Positions 19,601 to 28,508 of a stretch of DNA of 64,000 nt are shown here, in pieces. Source of the DNA: Haematococcus lacustris (lineage: Eukaryota; Chlorophyta; Chlorophyceae; Chlamydomonadales; Haematococcaceae); assembly GCA_030144725.1 (NCBI GenBank), contig JASKMD010000003.1, forward strand, positions 15,445,082-15,509,081. The letters run 5' to 3'. The notes beneath the pieces were generated by a model. The model made no database searches. It was not told the DNA's origin and saw only the letters and a program-made list of their open reading frames with translations. The position numbers were made by a program, and so were the translations under genes. Position 1 is the first letter of the stretch; each line of letters begins with the position of its first letter.

Positions 19601-21130
19601 CAACTCATCACACAGAATACCAGCCCCCTTCCACTCGACATAGTTAGTGCTTGCATGACGTGCCTCAAAAGCTTGGGCATCCGACATGCCACAGAACTCC
19701 AACACACCATCGCTGGCCATACCTACATCATATCAGGAAAAATGCTCAAAGAACGCTTCCACAACAAAGTCCAACAAAAGCACTATATCGCCCTCAACAG
19801 ACTAACGACCATGGCGACCCAGGACAGATGCCCAACCACAACAGAAGCGAAAGACATCGCAGCCAAACGAGACACCACCCTAGACCTGCCCGCTGCGCAA
19901 AGACTCATTAAACCATGGGCCGCGGGTCTGACGGAGCTTGCACCAACCGACGTCGAGGAAGACACAAAACACCGCTACGCTGATATTAGGGCGTATGTGA
20001 CTGCCAAGAAGCCCACACCGACCGAAGCGACGCACGTGACCGAACATGCAACACAACCCGCACCCGCAGCCCAGGAGGCCATCAAGAGTAGCTCCCGGCT
20101 GCTAAGGCGAGAGAACAGGGAAACCCAATCGCCCCCAACGAAACCCGCCCGACCCAAGGCGGGCACGAAACGGAATACTGAGGGAAGACAGATCCAGACT
20201 ATCCCCAAGGATATAGTGCGCACAGTTGGCCTTGACCTTCCAGGGCTCTCCAGCTGGAAGGTGGATAAAGCCTGCCGATGCAAACCCAAGGACCTAGGCA
20301 GCATACTAGGGGCCATGTACGGCCACCAAGAGGCCATCACCAGCATAGATGGATGGCAATGGGACGGCATCAACAAAGAAAGCTACTACAAGGTGCATTG
20401 GAAGCCCACAATCATAGATAAATGGGCATTACCACTATGTGCAGAAGAAGGCTATACACCCACACACATAGAACCCATCAGCAGGGAAGAGGCTAAAGAC
20501 GTATGCACATGTGAGCTATGCTGGCTACCAAGAGGAGACAGCCCAATGTGCCACAACTGCAAGAGGGCCTACCACCCAGCCTGCCTTGAGGAAGCCCTCC
20601 TGTCGGGACACAAAGAACCAGGCCACTGGCTGTGCCCAATATGCAAGTTTGGCAGCAACGAGTTCAAAACGACTATGCGTCTGTCAGCGCACTCGGACCT
20701 TATACGAGTTCACTGGCGCCCCACCCTCGAACCGGCACCTCTCATCACGGCACACCTGGACTACCTGGCGCGACGCAGCGACTATGAAGAGGAAAACAAG
20801 AGGATACAAGAAGCTAGATACGCGCGGCCTGACACACAGCTGCCAACACACACCCGGCAGGGACTGCCGGACCCGCACACCTGGCTACCCCGGTGCACCA
20901 ACCTTCACTCGAAGGCCACCTTCCACACGTACCCCATCAACCCGCAGACGGACATCGTCGGGACGGGCAAATGCGAAACCTTCCTCCAACTGCACCCCCA
21001 CATGACCACCCCCGCGATGAGCTTCGGCACGGGGGAGCCCACTATGCCACGGCACGACTTAGTGCAACACGTAACGGTTCACGATGAGTCGGGCCGCACA
21101 ATAGGCCTTATCACCAAACAACAACACTAA
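16637..21130 (+). CDS. Retrotransposon ORF2, part 2: AP-endonuclease C-terminal half, reverse transcriptase, PHD finger
   Basis: In the same frame as part 1; the first ATG is at 16679. LILAGDINATM and YLSDHRPL are the later AP-endonuclease motifs (catalytic Asp/Asn and SDH). Reverse transcriptase motifs follow in order: GGKAPGPDGIENEIIK, AYRPVGLANTIYKLW, LVDFTSAFNT, RGTIQGDSLSPFLF, and the catalytic YADD at 18758-18769. They appear complete. Near 20502-20650 is a C4HC3 PHD finger (CTCELCW, MCHNCKRAYHPAC, WLCPIC). It is flanked by two VHW(K/R)PT segments that faintly resemble chromodomain cores. It ends at a TAA (21128-21130), after which the frame stays open into part 3. Confidence 0.88.
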   Translation, partial: PSGNNDDAIPLRRKMQEHIRTATGHLPGSLILAGDINATMRAEDRSEHTEYPQDHMMREFATELRLSEADPGDRAWTYQQPHCNSRIDAILTRDARQGPGHRTHVDTNAYLSDHRPLTATLTTTRLGIDLAATHQPLKHSHTILTTPITNKDREAYRLGVQQPSSGTPQLHAQLTAYLAPMYTDATHFLTTLDKANPQQPQRLTLVAGLPAREAVDTAAAMLTTLLETCRRTAMQTCNTKTLTRGGQHYQRRSMCKIRLALGKKLKTTRELSRKARMLYKQNSVHPSIDDLLPETDTINAEVREAVQARQGDDTTENHVQAALAQLTNSYRDQIHKLDDDDSALAIAQARLRMQHLISTQPKKANKYILRPSRTNHKGLHALADPDTNNICTAPADLNRIITAAYRQKLTPPTPKTGHYTNTQTRNYPWTRPKAVDPFTLHTCQNIHWMHTAIMDKAGFQECISRLSGGKAPGPDGIENEIIKMLPWEMRDTIHQLFIIMWATGCTPTTWKTSDTCLLYKDKGQETDLNAYRPVGLANTIYKLWTSLITKALYEYAEANGMLSNCQAGFRSHRDTTQQLQMLVMALEDAKLAKVDIYALLVDFTSAFNTTCQDKLLWIMHDLGFPTDATDAVKDLYTGATTRFRTPYGPTDPVPVDRGTIQGDSLSPFLFLIYIEPLLRWLQVGARGYKFTSDTTDSAGRFTIGSIDYADDIAILCNSISNLRCQADKLSAYSDWGHLIVSHSKTLATAALHKAHQSGRCSTMAEAEKQARRELQAVTLQGKPVTYLKPTSPFTYLGVLLTMTLNWKPQHIAMMTQLRQKLERLRRSFASARQAIHIIKTAIIPSLAYSFCVAPCTPGDLDLYDRAINQCIKKKLRLPLGTPNAVVREDIDKLGLGISSTAKEYHTRNTTALLHSLQSTDTTHAHITRCMLHKQITWLYAQAAKHGHRMLIMLRHTLRARQLLHATTAQLTATQEGQELYPKETKLLGQLITQNTSPLPLDIVSACMTCLKSLGIRHATELQHTIAGHTYIISGKMLKERFHNKVQQKHYIALNRLTTMATQDRCPTTTEAKDIAAKRDTTLDLPAAQRLIKPWAAGLTELAPTDVEEDTKHRYADIRAYVTAKKPTPTEATHVTEHATQPAPAAQEAIKSSSRLLRRENRETQSPPTKPARPKAGTKRNTEGRQIQTIPKDIVRTVGLDLPGLSSWKVDKACRCKPKDLGSILGAMYGHQEAITSIDGWQWDGINKESYYKVHWKPTIIDKWALPLCAEEGYTPTHIEPISREEAKDVCTCELCWLPRGDSPMCHNCKRAYHPACLEEALLSGHKEPGHWLCPICKFGSNEFKTTMRLSAHSDLIRVHWRPTLEPAPLITAHLDYLARRSDYEEENKRIQEARYARPDTQLPTHTRQGLPDPHTWLPRCTNLHSKATFHTYPINPQTDIVGTGKCETFLQLHPHMTTPAMSFGTGEPTMPRHDLVQHVTVHDESGRTIGLITKQQH

Positions 21131-23344
21131 CACCTACACGCTTGGCTACAACACACACCACACACACGCAACCTGGCCACAGAACTGGTGGCCCTCCTCA
21201 GGAGACAGGACACACAGAGCAGCCGCCACCCCATGAGACTGGCACAAGACAAAGCCCTCACCACCCTACACACCACACGAAGCTTTCCAAGTACCGTCCA
21301 AAGGTGGGCTGATCCACTCACAGTTAGACCGGAAACCACTACCTACTGGAGCCCCGACATCAATGACACGGCCTTTGGGGCACACCACAACTGCCTACTT
21401 GTACGTCACACTGGGCTATCCACATGGAATGTACCAGCCGATGATGCGGTGGCCCTGAAATGCGTCAACCATGCTATACACTCAGCACACCAGGAGGAGG
21501 CCATGGCCACCATCATGTTGATCCCTGGTAATAAGGGCATCTCTTACCCCAAGCACATTGACACCTTGAGACGGTACCCAGAGTACTGCCAGCACCTGGC
21601 CAGCATACCCCTCACCAATACCAACTGCTCCAAACTTGGCAAACACGCCACCCTCCTCGTCTACGTCATATGGAATGAGGCAGGGCAACTACTCACCACG
21701 AAAGGCAACCCACAAGGATGGATGGCTAGCACAGCCACTGCCCTACACCCGGACAGGGAGACACACCCTCTCCTTCGCAGACCCCACAATCAAAAACAGC
21801 CAGCCACTCTCCCCAGTGGCCACAAACAGCACCTCCGCCTCCCGCTCGACAGGACTCTACCCACGCTGGGGCACACACGCAGCCACCACCAACTCACACA
21901 CCACTCCACCACGCTACCACGGATGGCCATCACCGAATGGACCACAGTAGCGTACACTGACGGTAGCTGCATTAAGACATCCGAGCCAGACCCGGCGCGC
22001 GTCGGGGCGGGGGTCTATATCCCGGAAAGCAACGCCCTACTTACCATTGCGATGAACGACCTAGAAAACAACACCATCAACAAGGCAGAACTCACAGCGA
22101 TACACGCGGCACTCAAAGCGGGGGCCAGACGCATCGCCACCGACAGCCTCTGCTCTCTCTACCAGATCCGTCGAGCTCTCGCTAACCCGATGTCCCTTAT
22201 CAATCATAGACACAACGACATCCTGACGGACATCGCCACCCTCATCATCGACAGCCCCGACACGATCCATTTCTACAAAGTCCGGGCACACTCGGGCATC
22301 ATCGGCAACGAAGGCGCAGATGCCCTTGCTAAACACGCAGCGCTACACCCGGAGCAGGCAAACACTATAGGGTACCACCCGACCATACCTAAAGAGAGGG
22401 GCATCTGGCTCAACCACGGGACCGATAGCGAAACCCTCGCCCCGCTGCCGGACTGCCGACAAAGCGTGCGAGCACACATGCATAGCAAGCACAAGTTAGG
22501 TCTCGCCAACCAAGACAGCATCTACTACCAGATGACCCAAGGTATCACCAAAGCCGCGGCCAAAGGAGCGGGCGAAAGAGTGATGACCGATGCGACCATC
22601 TCCACCCCTGCGCAAAGGACCGCCCTACTCTACCGTACTGGAGGGCTCTACAACCAAAAGCTAGCTATGCGTTGGAAGCAGGCGACAGACGACCGCTGCC
22701 CACTCTGTGGGGAGGCCGACAGTGCCACACACCTGCTCTCGGGCTGCAGCGAGACCCTGCCACTCGTGCAAGAAAGGCACAACGGAGCTGGCCGCCTCAT
22801 CGCCAAAGCCATCAGCAAAGGAACCCTGGGCGGGTGCATCCGGTTTGCGGACACCGGCAGCTGGGAGAAGGGCGCAAGAGAAAACCTTGACCTCCCTAAC
22901 GACTCACTACACACCACACTACGGGCACTCGGCCTGAAACCAACAGCAACCAAAAACACTACCAGACCAGACATACTCGTGGTGGCGCCACAAAAGAAGA
23001 CGGGCAAACGAGGCAAAGCCATTAAAAGGATCACCATCGTAGAAATCAAATACTGTGCGGACTCGAGGTGGATGGAGCAACTGGACAAGGCCCTGAATCA
23101 ACATAAAAAATTGGCACACACCATGCGCAAAATAGGCCACATGGTTGAGATCAGACCAATCCTAATGGGTATAGGTGGTATTACCTATGAAACACACACA
23201 CGTCAACACCTCATCGCCCTGGGGATCACTCAAACCAACGCCACCAAGCTACTAAACAAGCTCACGAGACATGCGGTAGAAGCAGCCCACACCATTGCCA
23301 AAACAAGTTACAGACTAAGAGCTATTAGAAAGGGGGGGGGGTAG
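21131..23344 (+). CDS. Retrotransposon ORF2, part 3: RNase H, zinc knuckle, PD-(D/E)XK endonuclease
   Basis: Continues the frame of parts 1 and 2; the first in-frame ATG is at 21188. RNase H motifs are AYTDGSC, NKAELTAIHAAL, RIATDSL and KVRAHSGIIGNEGADALAKH (about 21940-22345). The zinc knuckle CPLCGEADSATHLLSGC is at about 22699-22750. Downstream, TRPDILVV and ITIVEIKYCADSR (about 22960-23060) give the D...ExK pattern of a restriction-like endonuclease. An upstream segment starting FGAHHNCLLVRHTG is not identified. It ends in a G run and TAG. Confidence 0.82.
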   Translation, partial: HLHAWLQHTPHTRNLATELVALLRRQDTQSSRHPMRLAQDKALTTLHTTRSFPSTVQRWADPLTVRPETTTYWSPDINDTAFGAHHNCLLVRHTGLSTWNVPADDAVALKCVNHAIHSAHQEEAMATIMLIPGNKGISYPKHIDTLRRYPEYCQHLASIPLTNTNCSKLGKHATLLVYVIWNEAGQLLTTKGNPQGWMASTATALHPDRETHPLLRRPHNQKQPATLPSGHKQHLRLPLDRTLPTLGHTRSHHQLTHHSTTLPRMAITEWTTVAYTDGSCIKTSEPDPARVGAGVYIPESNALLTIAMNDLENNTINKAELTAIHAALKAGARRIATDSLCSLYQIRRALANPMSLINHRHNDILTDIATLIIDSPDTIHFYKVRAHSGIIGNEGADALAKHAALHPEQANTIGYHPTIPKERGIWLNHGTDSETLAPLPDCRQSVRAHMHSKHKLGLANQDSIYYQMTQGITKAAAKGAGERVMTDATISTPAQRTALLYRTGGLYNQKLAMRWKQATDDRCPLCGEADSATHLLSGCSETLPLVQERHNGAGRLIAKAISKGTLGGCIRFADTGSWEKGARENLDLPNDSLHTTLRALGLKPTATKNTTRPDILVVAPQKKTGKRGKAIKRITIVEIKYCADSRWMEQLDKALNQHKKLAHTMRKIGHMVEIRPILMGIGGITYETHTRQHLIALGITQTNATKLLNKLTRHAVEAAHTIAKTSYRLRAIRKGGG

Positions 23345-23458
23345 GGGGTCGGTTACTTCTCGAGCTTGATGGTGGGAGCAGGCCGCGCCCCAGGCGGTTG
23401 CTCCTCCCTTAATGCACGCCGGTGAATACCGGCGTAGTCTTCTTCTTCTTCTTCTCTT
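23345..23458 (+). other. 3' UTR and microsatellite tail of the retrotransposon
   Basis: G-rich start, a short hairpin CGCCGGTGAATACCGGCG, then TCTTCTTCTTCTTCTTC ending directly at the right target-site duplication. A simple-repeat tail is typical of target-primed insertion. Confidence 0.75.
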
Positions 23459-23470
23459 CAGCCTGGCAGC
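23459..23470 (+). repeat. Right target-site duplication of the retrotransposon
   Basis: CAGCCTGGCAGC, identical to 9865-9876. Confidence 0.8.
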
Positions 23471-23637
23471 TGGATATGGTGCCTTGGCAGGAATCAGATG
23501 TTGAAGGAGGCCCTGAGGCGGCTCCCAGCAGGGCGAGGGGTGATGGTGGATGAATTCCGCACCAGCCGGGTCAGCTCAGCCAACAACACCCCCACCGAGA
23601 ACCTCCCTGACACGCTGCCTGAGTCCTTCAAGTGAGG
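23471..23637 (+). pseudogene. Right part of the interrupted Fanzor gene
   Basis: Encodes MLKEALRRLPAGRG and then VMVDEFRTSRVSSAN, ending PESFK and TGA. VDE(F/H)RTSRVSS is the segment before the zinc-finger/RuvC-III region in the clearer Fanzor copy at 30 kb. It lies in the same orientation as the left part at 8.4-9.86 kb and directly abuts the target-site duplication, so both are pieces of one locus. The sequence between them does not make a full protein, so the gene was already decayed. 23638-23974 shows no convincing gene. Confidence 0.55.
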
Positions 23638-23974
23638 GGGCTGAGGATAGGGGAGGGGTCGGCAGTGTTGGGAGTAGGTGGAGTCAAGGTGACTAGGAAG
23701 GGTCATGATAAAGGCTCAAGGAAAGATCATACAAATGTGCATGGCCCCATGTGTCCATGCAAGCGGCTGCGGCCAGTGAACAACAAGGAACTTTCGCCGC
23801 TGTGCAGTCGGCCAAGGCCCACGCCCCACAGAGATGTGCTACTGAAATGGCCGCCCAGCCATGCCAAAGCCGGGCCAACCAGGCCAGGAGTGCGTGGAAA
23901 CACCCGACAAGGACCTGCTGCACAAGTGGCTGTGCAAGTTGCAACGGTAGCCAGCTACAACAAGACAACCCCAA

Positions 23975-24183
23975 TACAACAAAACATTAGATGCTCACAA
24001 AGGGGATGTGTGTGGGTTGGAGCTACTAGGGGAGCTCTAGCTACAAGCTCACACACTAGAATGGCTGAGCTGAAGTGGGCATGTGCACCTTAAGCAGTAC
24101 ACAATGATGAGCCTTTACAATGATGAGCTCGCAGCCTGTGTTTGATTACAACTCTTGCCTCTACAACTCTTGTTTTGGTGTAG
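23975..24183 (-). mobile_element. Short TIR element (MITE), copy 2
   Basis: Inverted relative to 1978-2190. Ends are TACAACAAAACA at 23975-23986 and TGTTTTGGTGTAG at 24171-24183. Shares the internal blocks listed for copy 1. Confidence 0.7.
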
Positions 24184-24221
24184 CATGAGGGCTGCAGGGA
24201 TCAAAGGTTGTATTACGTCAA

Positions 24222-24326
24222 ACAACGGGGCGGGGGTGGGGCGGGGCGGCCTTGCGTAGCCGGCTGGTGTGAAATTGGCAAACGGGTGTGCACTGTCCCG
24301 TGATAGTGGTGACACATAGCAGAGTG
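24222..24326 (+). repeat. Dispersed repeat block with a short GGGGC run
   Basis: A few GGGGC units followed by GGCTGGTGTGAAATTGGCAA and ATAGTGGTGACACATAGCAG. The same order occurs at 27123-27722, where the GGGGC run is hugely expanded. Confidence 0.8.
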
Positions 24327-24328
24327 CC

Positions 24329-26889
24329 TTAATCGCTGGAGTCCTGCAAGCCTTGCATGGCTTTCTCTACTTCTCGAAACCGCCGCAACAGGCTTGCAGT
24401 GATCACACCTGCTTGGTGCGCGGCGCTGCATCGCACCACCCACGGCCAGGCAGCACGCCTCGCTGTCGTAAGCCATACTGGGTCCGGCACCAGCTGCAGT
24501 TTCCATGCGGCTACCAAAACCTCGCACACTTGCTCCTCGCTTAGGCTGGGCATCAATCGCAAGCTTGCCGTCAGATAGCCTCGCTGCCAATCGAGACCCG
24601 GCAAATCTTCCAGCCCTGTCTGCACGCTGCCGCTTGTCCGCCCTGACGTGTAGAAGCTCAAATGAGGGATCCAGGCTTCAGGCCCGTCCTCTGGGACAGC
24701 TGCGCGCCGCACTGCCCCGAGCATACGGGCTACGGCGAAGCCCAGGCCGCAAACGCCCTTGGCGTCTTGATCTTTGAATGTAGGCGCTGATGCGCGACAC
24801 AGCGACCGCAACCAGTCAGCCGGCGGCTGCAGGCCGAGGGCTGCAGCAGCCCAGGCGCAATTGGCGATGTCCCGTGCCCTGAAGGCGTGTTTTTCCATGG
24901 CTGTTGAAGTGGCAGCGTACCATCTGTCCAGCCAAGCGAGGCAGGGCTGGCAACGTAGCCTGCAGTCGACCCACAGTGTCAGGGCATGTAGGACGGGAAG
25001 AATGTTCTTAGGGCAAGCAGACATAGTGGGTGTAGGAGGGTGGTATGTCGTGCAGCTGAGCAAGAGGGAAGATCGCTCTCCCATCACATGCCACCAGCCA
25101 GGCAGCTTCACCAACGCCGCTACGGATGTGTGGAGCACTCCCTCAAGATATTCCAGCCATCCCAGTGTCTCAAGTGCTGCACATGCAGCTGTCCTGCCAA
25201 TCTGTGCCATGCGGTGCATGCCACTACCTGTGCAGCGCCCACATGACTTGGCTGTGCTGCACCCCGTCCCAGCCGCCCAGCTGAGGCCCAGTGGCAGCGA
25301 ACCACTCTTGCCACCATCCAGGACTAGGCTGGGCATCCAGGCGGGCCAGAGCCCACAGCGTGTTGGCAACAGCCTGGGCGTCCCAGCGGGTCATGGCACT
25401 GGGCTGGGTGGCAGCAAGCAGGGCGGAAAGGATTGGGCCATCCAACTGCAGGCAGGCAGGCAGGCAGGCAGTGGGTGCAGAAGGTAAGGACGTTGAGGCA
25501 GTGGCAATGGGGGTTCAGGGAGGCAACACACAATGGGAGAGGCTGGCAGTGGGAGAAGTGGGGAGAGTAACAAGGGGATGCGTATGTTGTTAGCTTACAC
25601 TGCACTGCCTGGCCTCTTTGCACTGTGGCGCTGAGGCATGTGAGCAAGTATAGGGTTGGCATGATGTGTGGGGTGCTGCTGAGCCAGCAGCAGTGAGCAA
25701 TGGAGGTTATACGGCTTTGACACAGGCCCGGCCCAGGTCAACAAGGGACAGGGGTGCAGGGGCACATACGTGCAAGGGTCACGAAGAGCTACACCTGGCA
25801 TCCAGTCCTGCCTTGCCATCACTTGCCCTGCTCGCACTTTGCACTCCCCGGCCCTTCCCCTTCTCTGGTGCGTTTCCCTTCTCTCACCAACTCTCATGCT
25901 TTGCATCTTGCACTGGACGTCGGCATGTAGCGCTGCATATCCCTGTGCACGCTGACAACCTCCCACCACCCCTGCTGCCCACCCGCACCCACCTGCAGGC
26001 CCCTGCTCCCTGCCATAGCAACCCAGATGTTGGCCAGGTTATGGCCATCCAGCTGCCTGCTGCGCAATGCCAGCGCGCGCAGCAGGGGCTGCAGCTCTGG
26101 GGCACGGGTCTGACGCAGCTTACATGCCGCCCACACAGCCAGCGCCAGCGCCTGGGTGTCTGAGGTAGCAGCGTGCTCTAGGGCCGCGCACCGTGCCAGC
26201 AACCGCCTGACAAGGGGCTCTAGTTGCAGCAGGTCGGCACCCACGAGGTTTGCCTGCCTGCTGCTTCCACTGTCCCGGCTATACCTGGCCTGTTTAGCTT
26301 CGCTGCTGCTGCTGCTGCTGCCACTTCTGTGGCCCTCGTTGCTGCTTTCAATGCCCCTGCTGCCTGTGTCTCGATGGAAAGCACTTGGGTTGTGTACGCC
26401 TCTGCTGCTGCTGCTGCTGCTGTTGTGATCTTTGCTGGTAGGGGCTTGCGCACTGGTAGCTGGGGTCTGCTGTTGGCTGGGCTTGGCATGGTGGCTAGCA
26501 TGCACCCCAATGATCTTGGTGAGCTTTACAAGGCAGGCAGTCAGGTGGCGGTGGTCAAGTTGCTGTTCATGCTGGTCCACCAGGCAACTCAAACCAAACA
26601 CGCTCTGGGCCCTGCCAATCCGCGACGCAAGTGTCCACGCCGTTGGGCCAGAGGCAATAGGCGGTTGACTGGGGTCTTCTAATCGCCCCAAGGGAGGTGG
26701 ATATGCCCGACCAGCGTCATGCTTATGACGCGACGTCTGTTTCGCAATAGTCTTGATTCGAGCTCTGTCCACAAGCGTATCGCGAATGCGATGTGGGCAC
26801 CGCGTGCAAAAATACACTGTGTTCGGCAAAGCTAGGGATGCAGGTAGCGTAAGCAATGCAGAGCACACAGGATGAAAGCGAAGGGCCAT
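24329..26889 (-). CDS. OPR (octotricopeptide repeat)/Tbc2-like RNA-binding protein
   Basis: OPR proteins are algal organelle RNA-binding factors (Tbc2 is one) that act on specific chloroplast transcripts. The first exon (about 26889-25996) starts MALRFHPVCSALLTLPASLA, a plausible transit peptide. A Ser/His-rich linker with poly-Ser follows, then helical repeats such as DTQALALAVWAACKLRQTRA and DGHNLANIWVAMAGS. The second exon (about 25447-25230) holds RWDAQAVANTLWALARLDAQ, very close to the OPR repeat core. The last part (from about 25200) has ARDIANCAWAAAALGLQPPA and ends MQGLQDSSD. Junctions between the second and last parts are uncertain. Two MITE-related repeats lie just downstream. Confidence 0.75.
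25449..25472 (+). repeat. (GGCA)n microsatellite
   Basis: About five to six CAGG/GGCA units in an intron of the OPR gene. Confidence 0.8.
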
Positions 26890-27122
26890 TTAATGCCGCC
26901 AAGAGAGGGGTACATGACATGGGCATCTACACAGCATGTTCGGGCTTGTAGGTTTCACATCTGAAAGCATTAGTACCAGTAAGTAACTGTGGCCCTACCC
27001 GTGAAAACTCAACTTCATTGCTCACAGCTGCCGCACTGCTTCACCGACCGCCTCACTGGCTAAGGCTTGCTGGCTTGCGAACATGAACGCTGTACATACT
27101 CAGTGCCAGTCACGCTGTTATA
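26890..27122. other. Upstream region of the OPR gene, no gene seen
   Basis: No reading frame or RNA gene recognised. It should hold the OPR promoter and 5' UTR. Confidence 0.5.
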
Positions 27123-27646
27123 GGGCGGGGCGGGGCGGGGCGGGGCGGGGCGGGGCGGGGCGGGGCGGGGCGGGGCGGGGCGGGGCGGGGCGGGGCGGGG
27201 CGGGGCGGGGCGGGGCGGGGCGGGGCGGGGCGGGGCGGGGCGGGGCGGGGCGGGGCGGGGCGGGGCGGGGCGGGGCGGGGCGGGGCGGGGCGGGGCGGGG
27301 CGGGGCGGGGCGGGGCGGGGCGGGGCGGGGCGGGGCGGGGCGGGGCGGGGCGGGGCGGGGCGGGGCGGGGCGGGGCGGGGCGGGGCGGGGCGGGGCGGGG
27401 CGGGGCGGGGCGGGGCGGGGCGGGGCGGGGCGGGGCGGGGCGGGGCGGGGCGGGGCGGGGCGGGGCGGGGCGGGGCGGGGCGGGGCGGGGCGGGGCGGGG
27501 CGGGGCGGGGCGGGGCGGGGCGGGGCGGGGCGGGGCGGGGCGGGGCGGGGCGGGGCGGGGCGGGGCGGGGCGGGGCGGGGCGGGGCGGGGCGGGGCGGGG
27601 CGGGGCGGGGCGGGGCGGGGCGGGGCGGGGCGGGGCGGGGCGGGGC
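27123..27646 (+). repeat. (GGGGC)n satellite, about 104 perfect units
   Basis: About 524 bp of uninterrupted GGGGC. It is open in all frames (GRGGA on + and PAPPR on -), but that is a property of the repeat. The G-runs on the plus strand could form G-quadruplexes. The right edge continues into the same flank as the short run at 24.2 kb. Confidence 0.97.
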
Positions 27647-27990
27647 AGCCTAGCGCAGACGGCTGGTGTGAAATTGGCAAACGAGGTGCACTGTCCCCTA
27701 ATAGTGGTGACACATAGCAGAGCTTATCGCATGCTGGCATATTGGCACCTGACTGCAAGGAGCACTCCATGGCTGGAGTCACCACCACCCCACCCTCCTC
27801 CAGCAACTAGCTAATTGCAATGCCACACACCATGCGTTGCACATAGGTGCCCTGACGCTTGGACCACGCTGGCAGGTGCCCACCACCCAGCCCCCTATAT
27901 CCGAATCAGCGCTGGTGGTCCTCAGTCCCAGCCCACCAGGACCTTTGCACCGGCCAGGGACACTGACTTCTTGAGCCTGCCAGCGATACA
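27647..27990 (-). pseudogene. Dispersed repeat and 5' Fanzor fragment
   Basis: 27647-27722 repeats the 24.2-kb block. 27838-27990, read on the minus strand, matches 8618-8757 of the Fanzor left part: it encodes AGRLKKSVSLAGAKVLVG and continues into the shared GGGGGCTGGGTGGTGGGCAC segment. It is a short relic with no open gene. Confidence 0.6.
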
Positions 27991-28508
27991 AGAAAGCCAC
28001 AACCATTTAGCCTTACCATCGCCAAACCCCTATCGCACTCCGGGTCGTCAGTGTGTTTGGCTCAAGGTATTACGGTTACGGTAGGATTTGTTAAAGCACT
28101 TTAAAGGCCGAAAACATGTATAGTATAACAGTCGTGCTCTATCGGTCGGTCGTGGCGAGGCCTGCATGAGAACAAGAACAAGGTTTGAGCAGCCATTGCG
28201 CTCATCACACTGCACTGTATTACACTGACAGACTCACGACTCAGGTGTGTGCGAAACATTGATAGAGATCAAGTACACTATTTTACAAAAAAAGTTTGTA
28301 ACCCCCCCCGCCACCGAAGATGTGATATCCTCGCTGCAAGTTGCAGTTCGGGCCTCGTGTTGAGGTATATGCAGTGCTTAGAGAGTTGTACTGAGTGTCG
28401 GGCCGCAGTCGGTGCTGCCCTAGTCTGGTCTGTGTGAAGAGGCTATGGATATTTACATGACAAAGCGTAGCTAAACAGCCTGACGGTGGATTATAGCGGA
28501 AAGGCGCC
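27991..28508. other. Intergenic stretch, no gene seen
   Basis: No supported gene. Contains a short A run followed by a C run near 28287-28310. Confidence 0.5.

Larger units (their letters stand above)
9877..23458 (+). mobile_element. Dualen/RandI-type non-LTR retrotransposon, 13.6 kb
   Basis: A near full-length non-LTR retrotransposon bounded by a 12-bp duplication. In order it has a 5' leader (9877-9979), ORF1 with 114-bp repeats and a 2A motif (9980-14287), an AT-rich interruption (14288-14845), and a long second frame (14846-23344). That frame carries peptidase-like domains, AP endonuclease, reverse transcriptase, PHD finger, RNase H, zinc knuckle and PD-(D/E)XK endonuclease. A 3' UTR with a (TTC)n-type tail ends it. 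Having both an AP endonuclease and a restriction-like endonuclease is the hallmark of the Dualen (RandI) clade, known from Chlamydomonas reinhardtii. Catalytic motifs are intact, but two stop codons and the AT-rich insert break the second frame, so this copy is probably recently inactivated. Confidence 0.85.

Noticed and set aside
16634..21130. Alternative genetic code with TAG/TAA read as Gln
   Set aside because: Host genes such as the transporter end at TAG in the expected place, and at 42975 the sister copy shows plain CAG. Mutation is simpler.
27083..27814. Proteins made of RGGAG or PAPPR repeats
   Set aside because: Any pentanucleotide repeat without stops is open in all frames; there is no non-repeat coding sequence.
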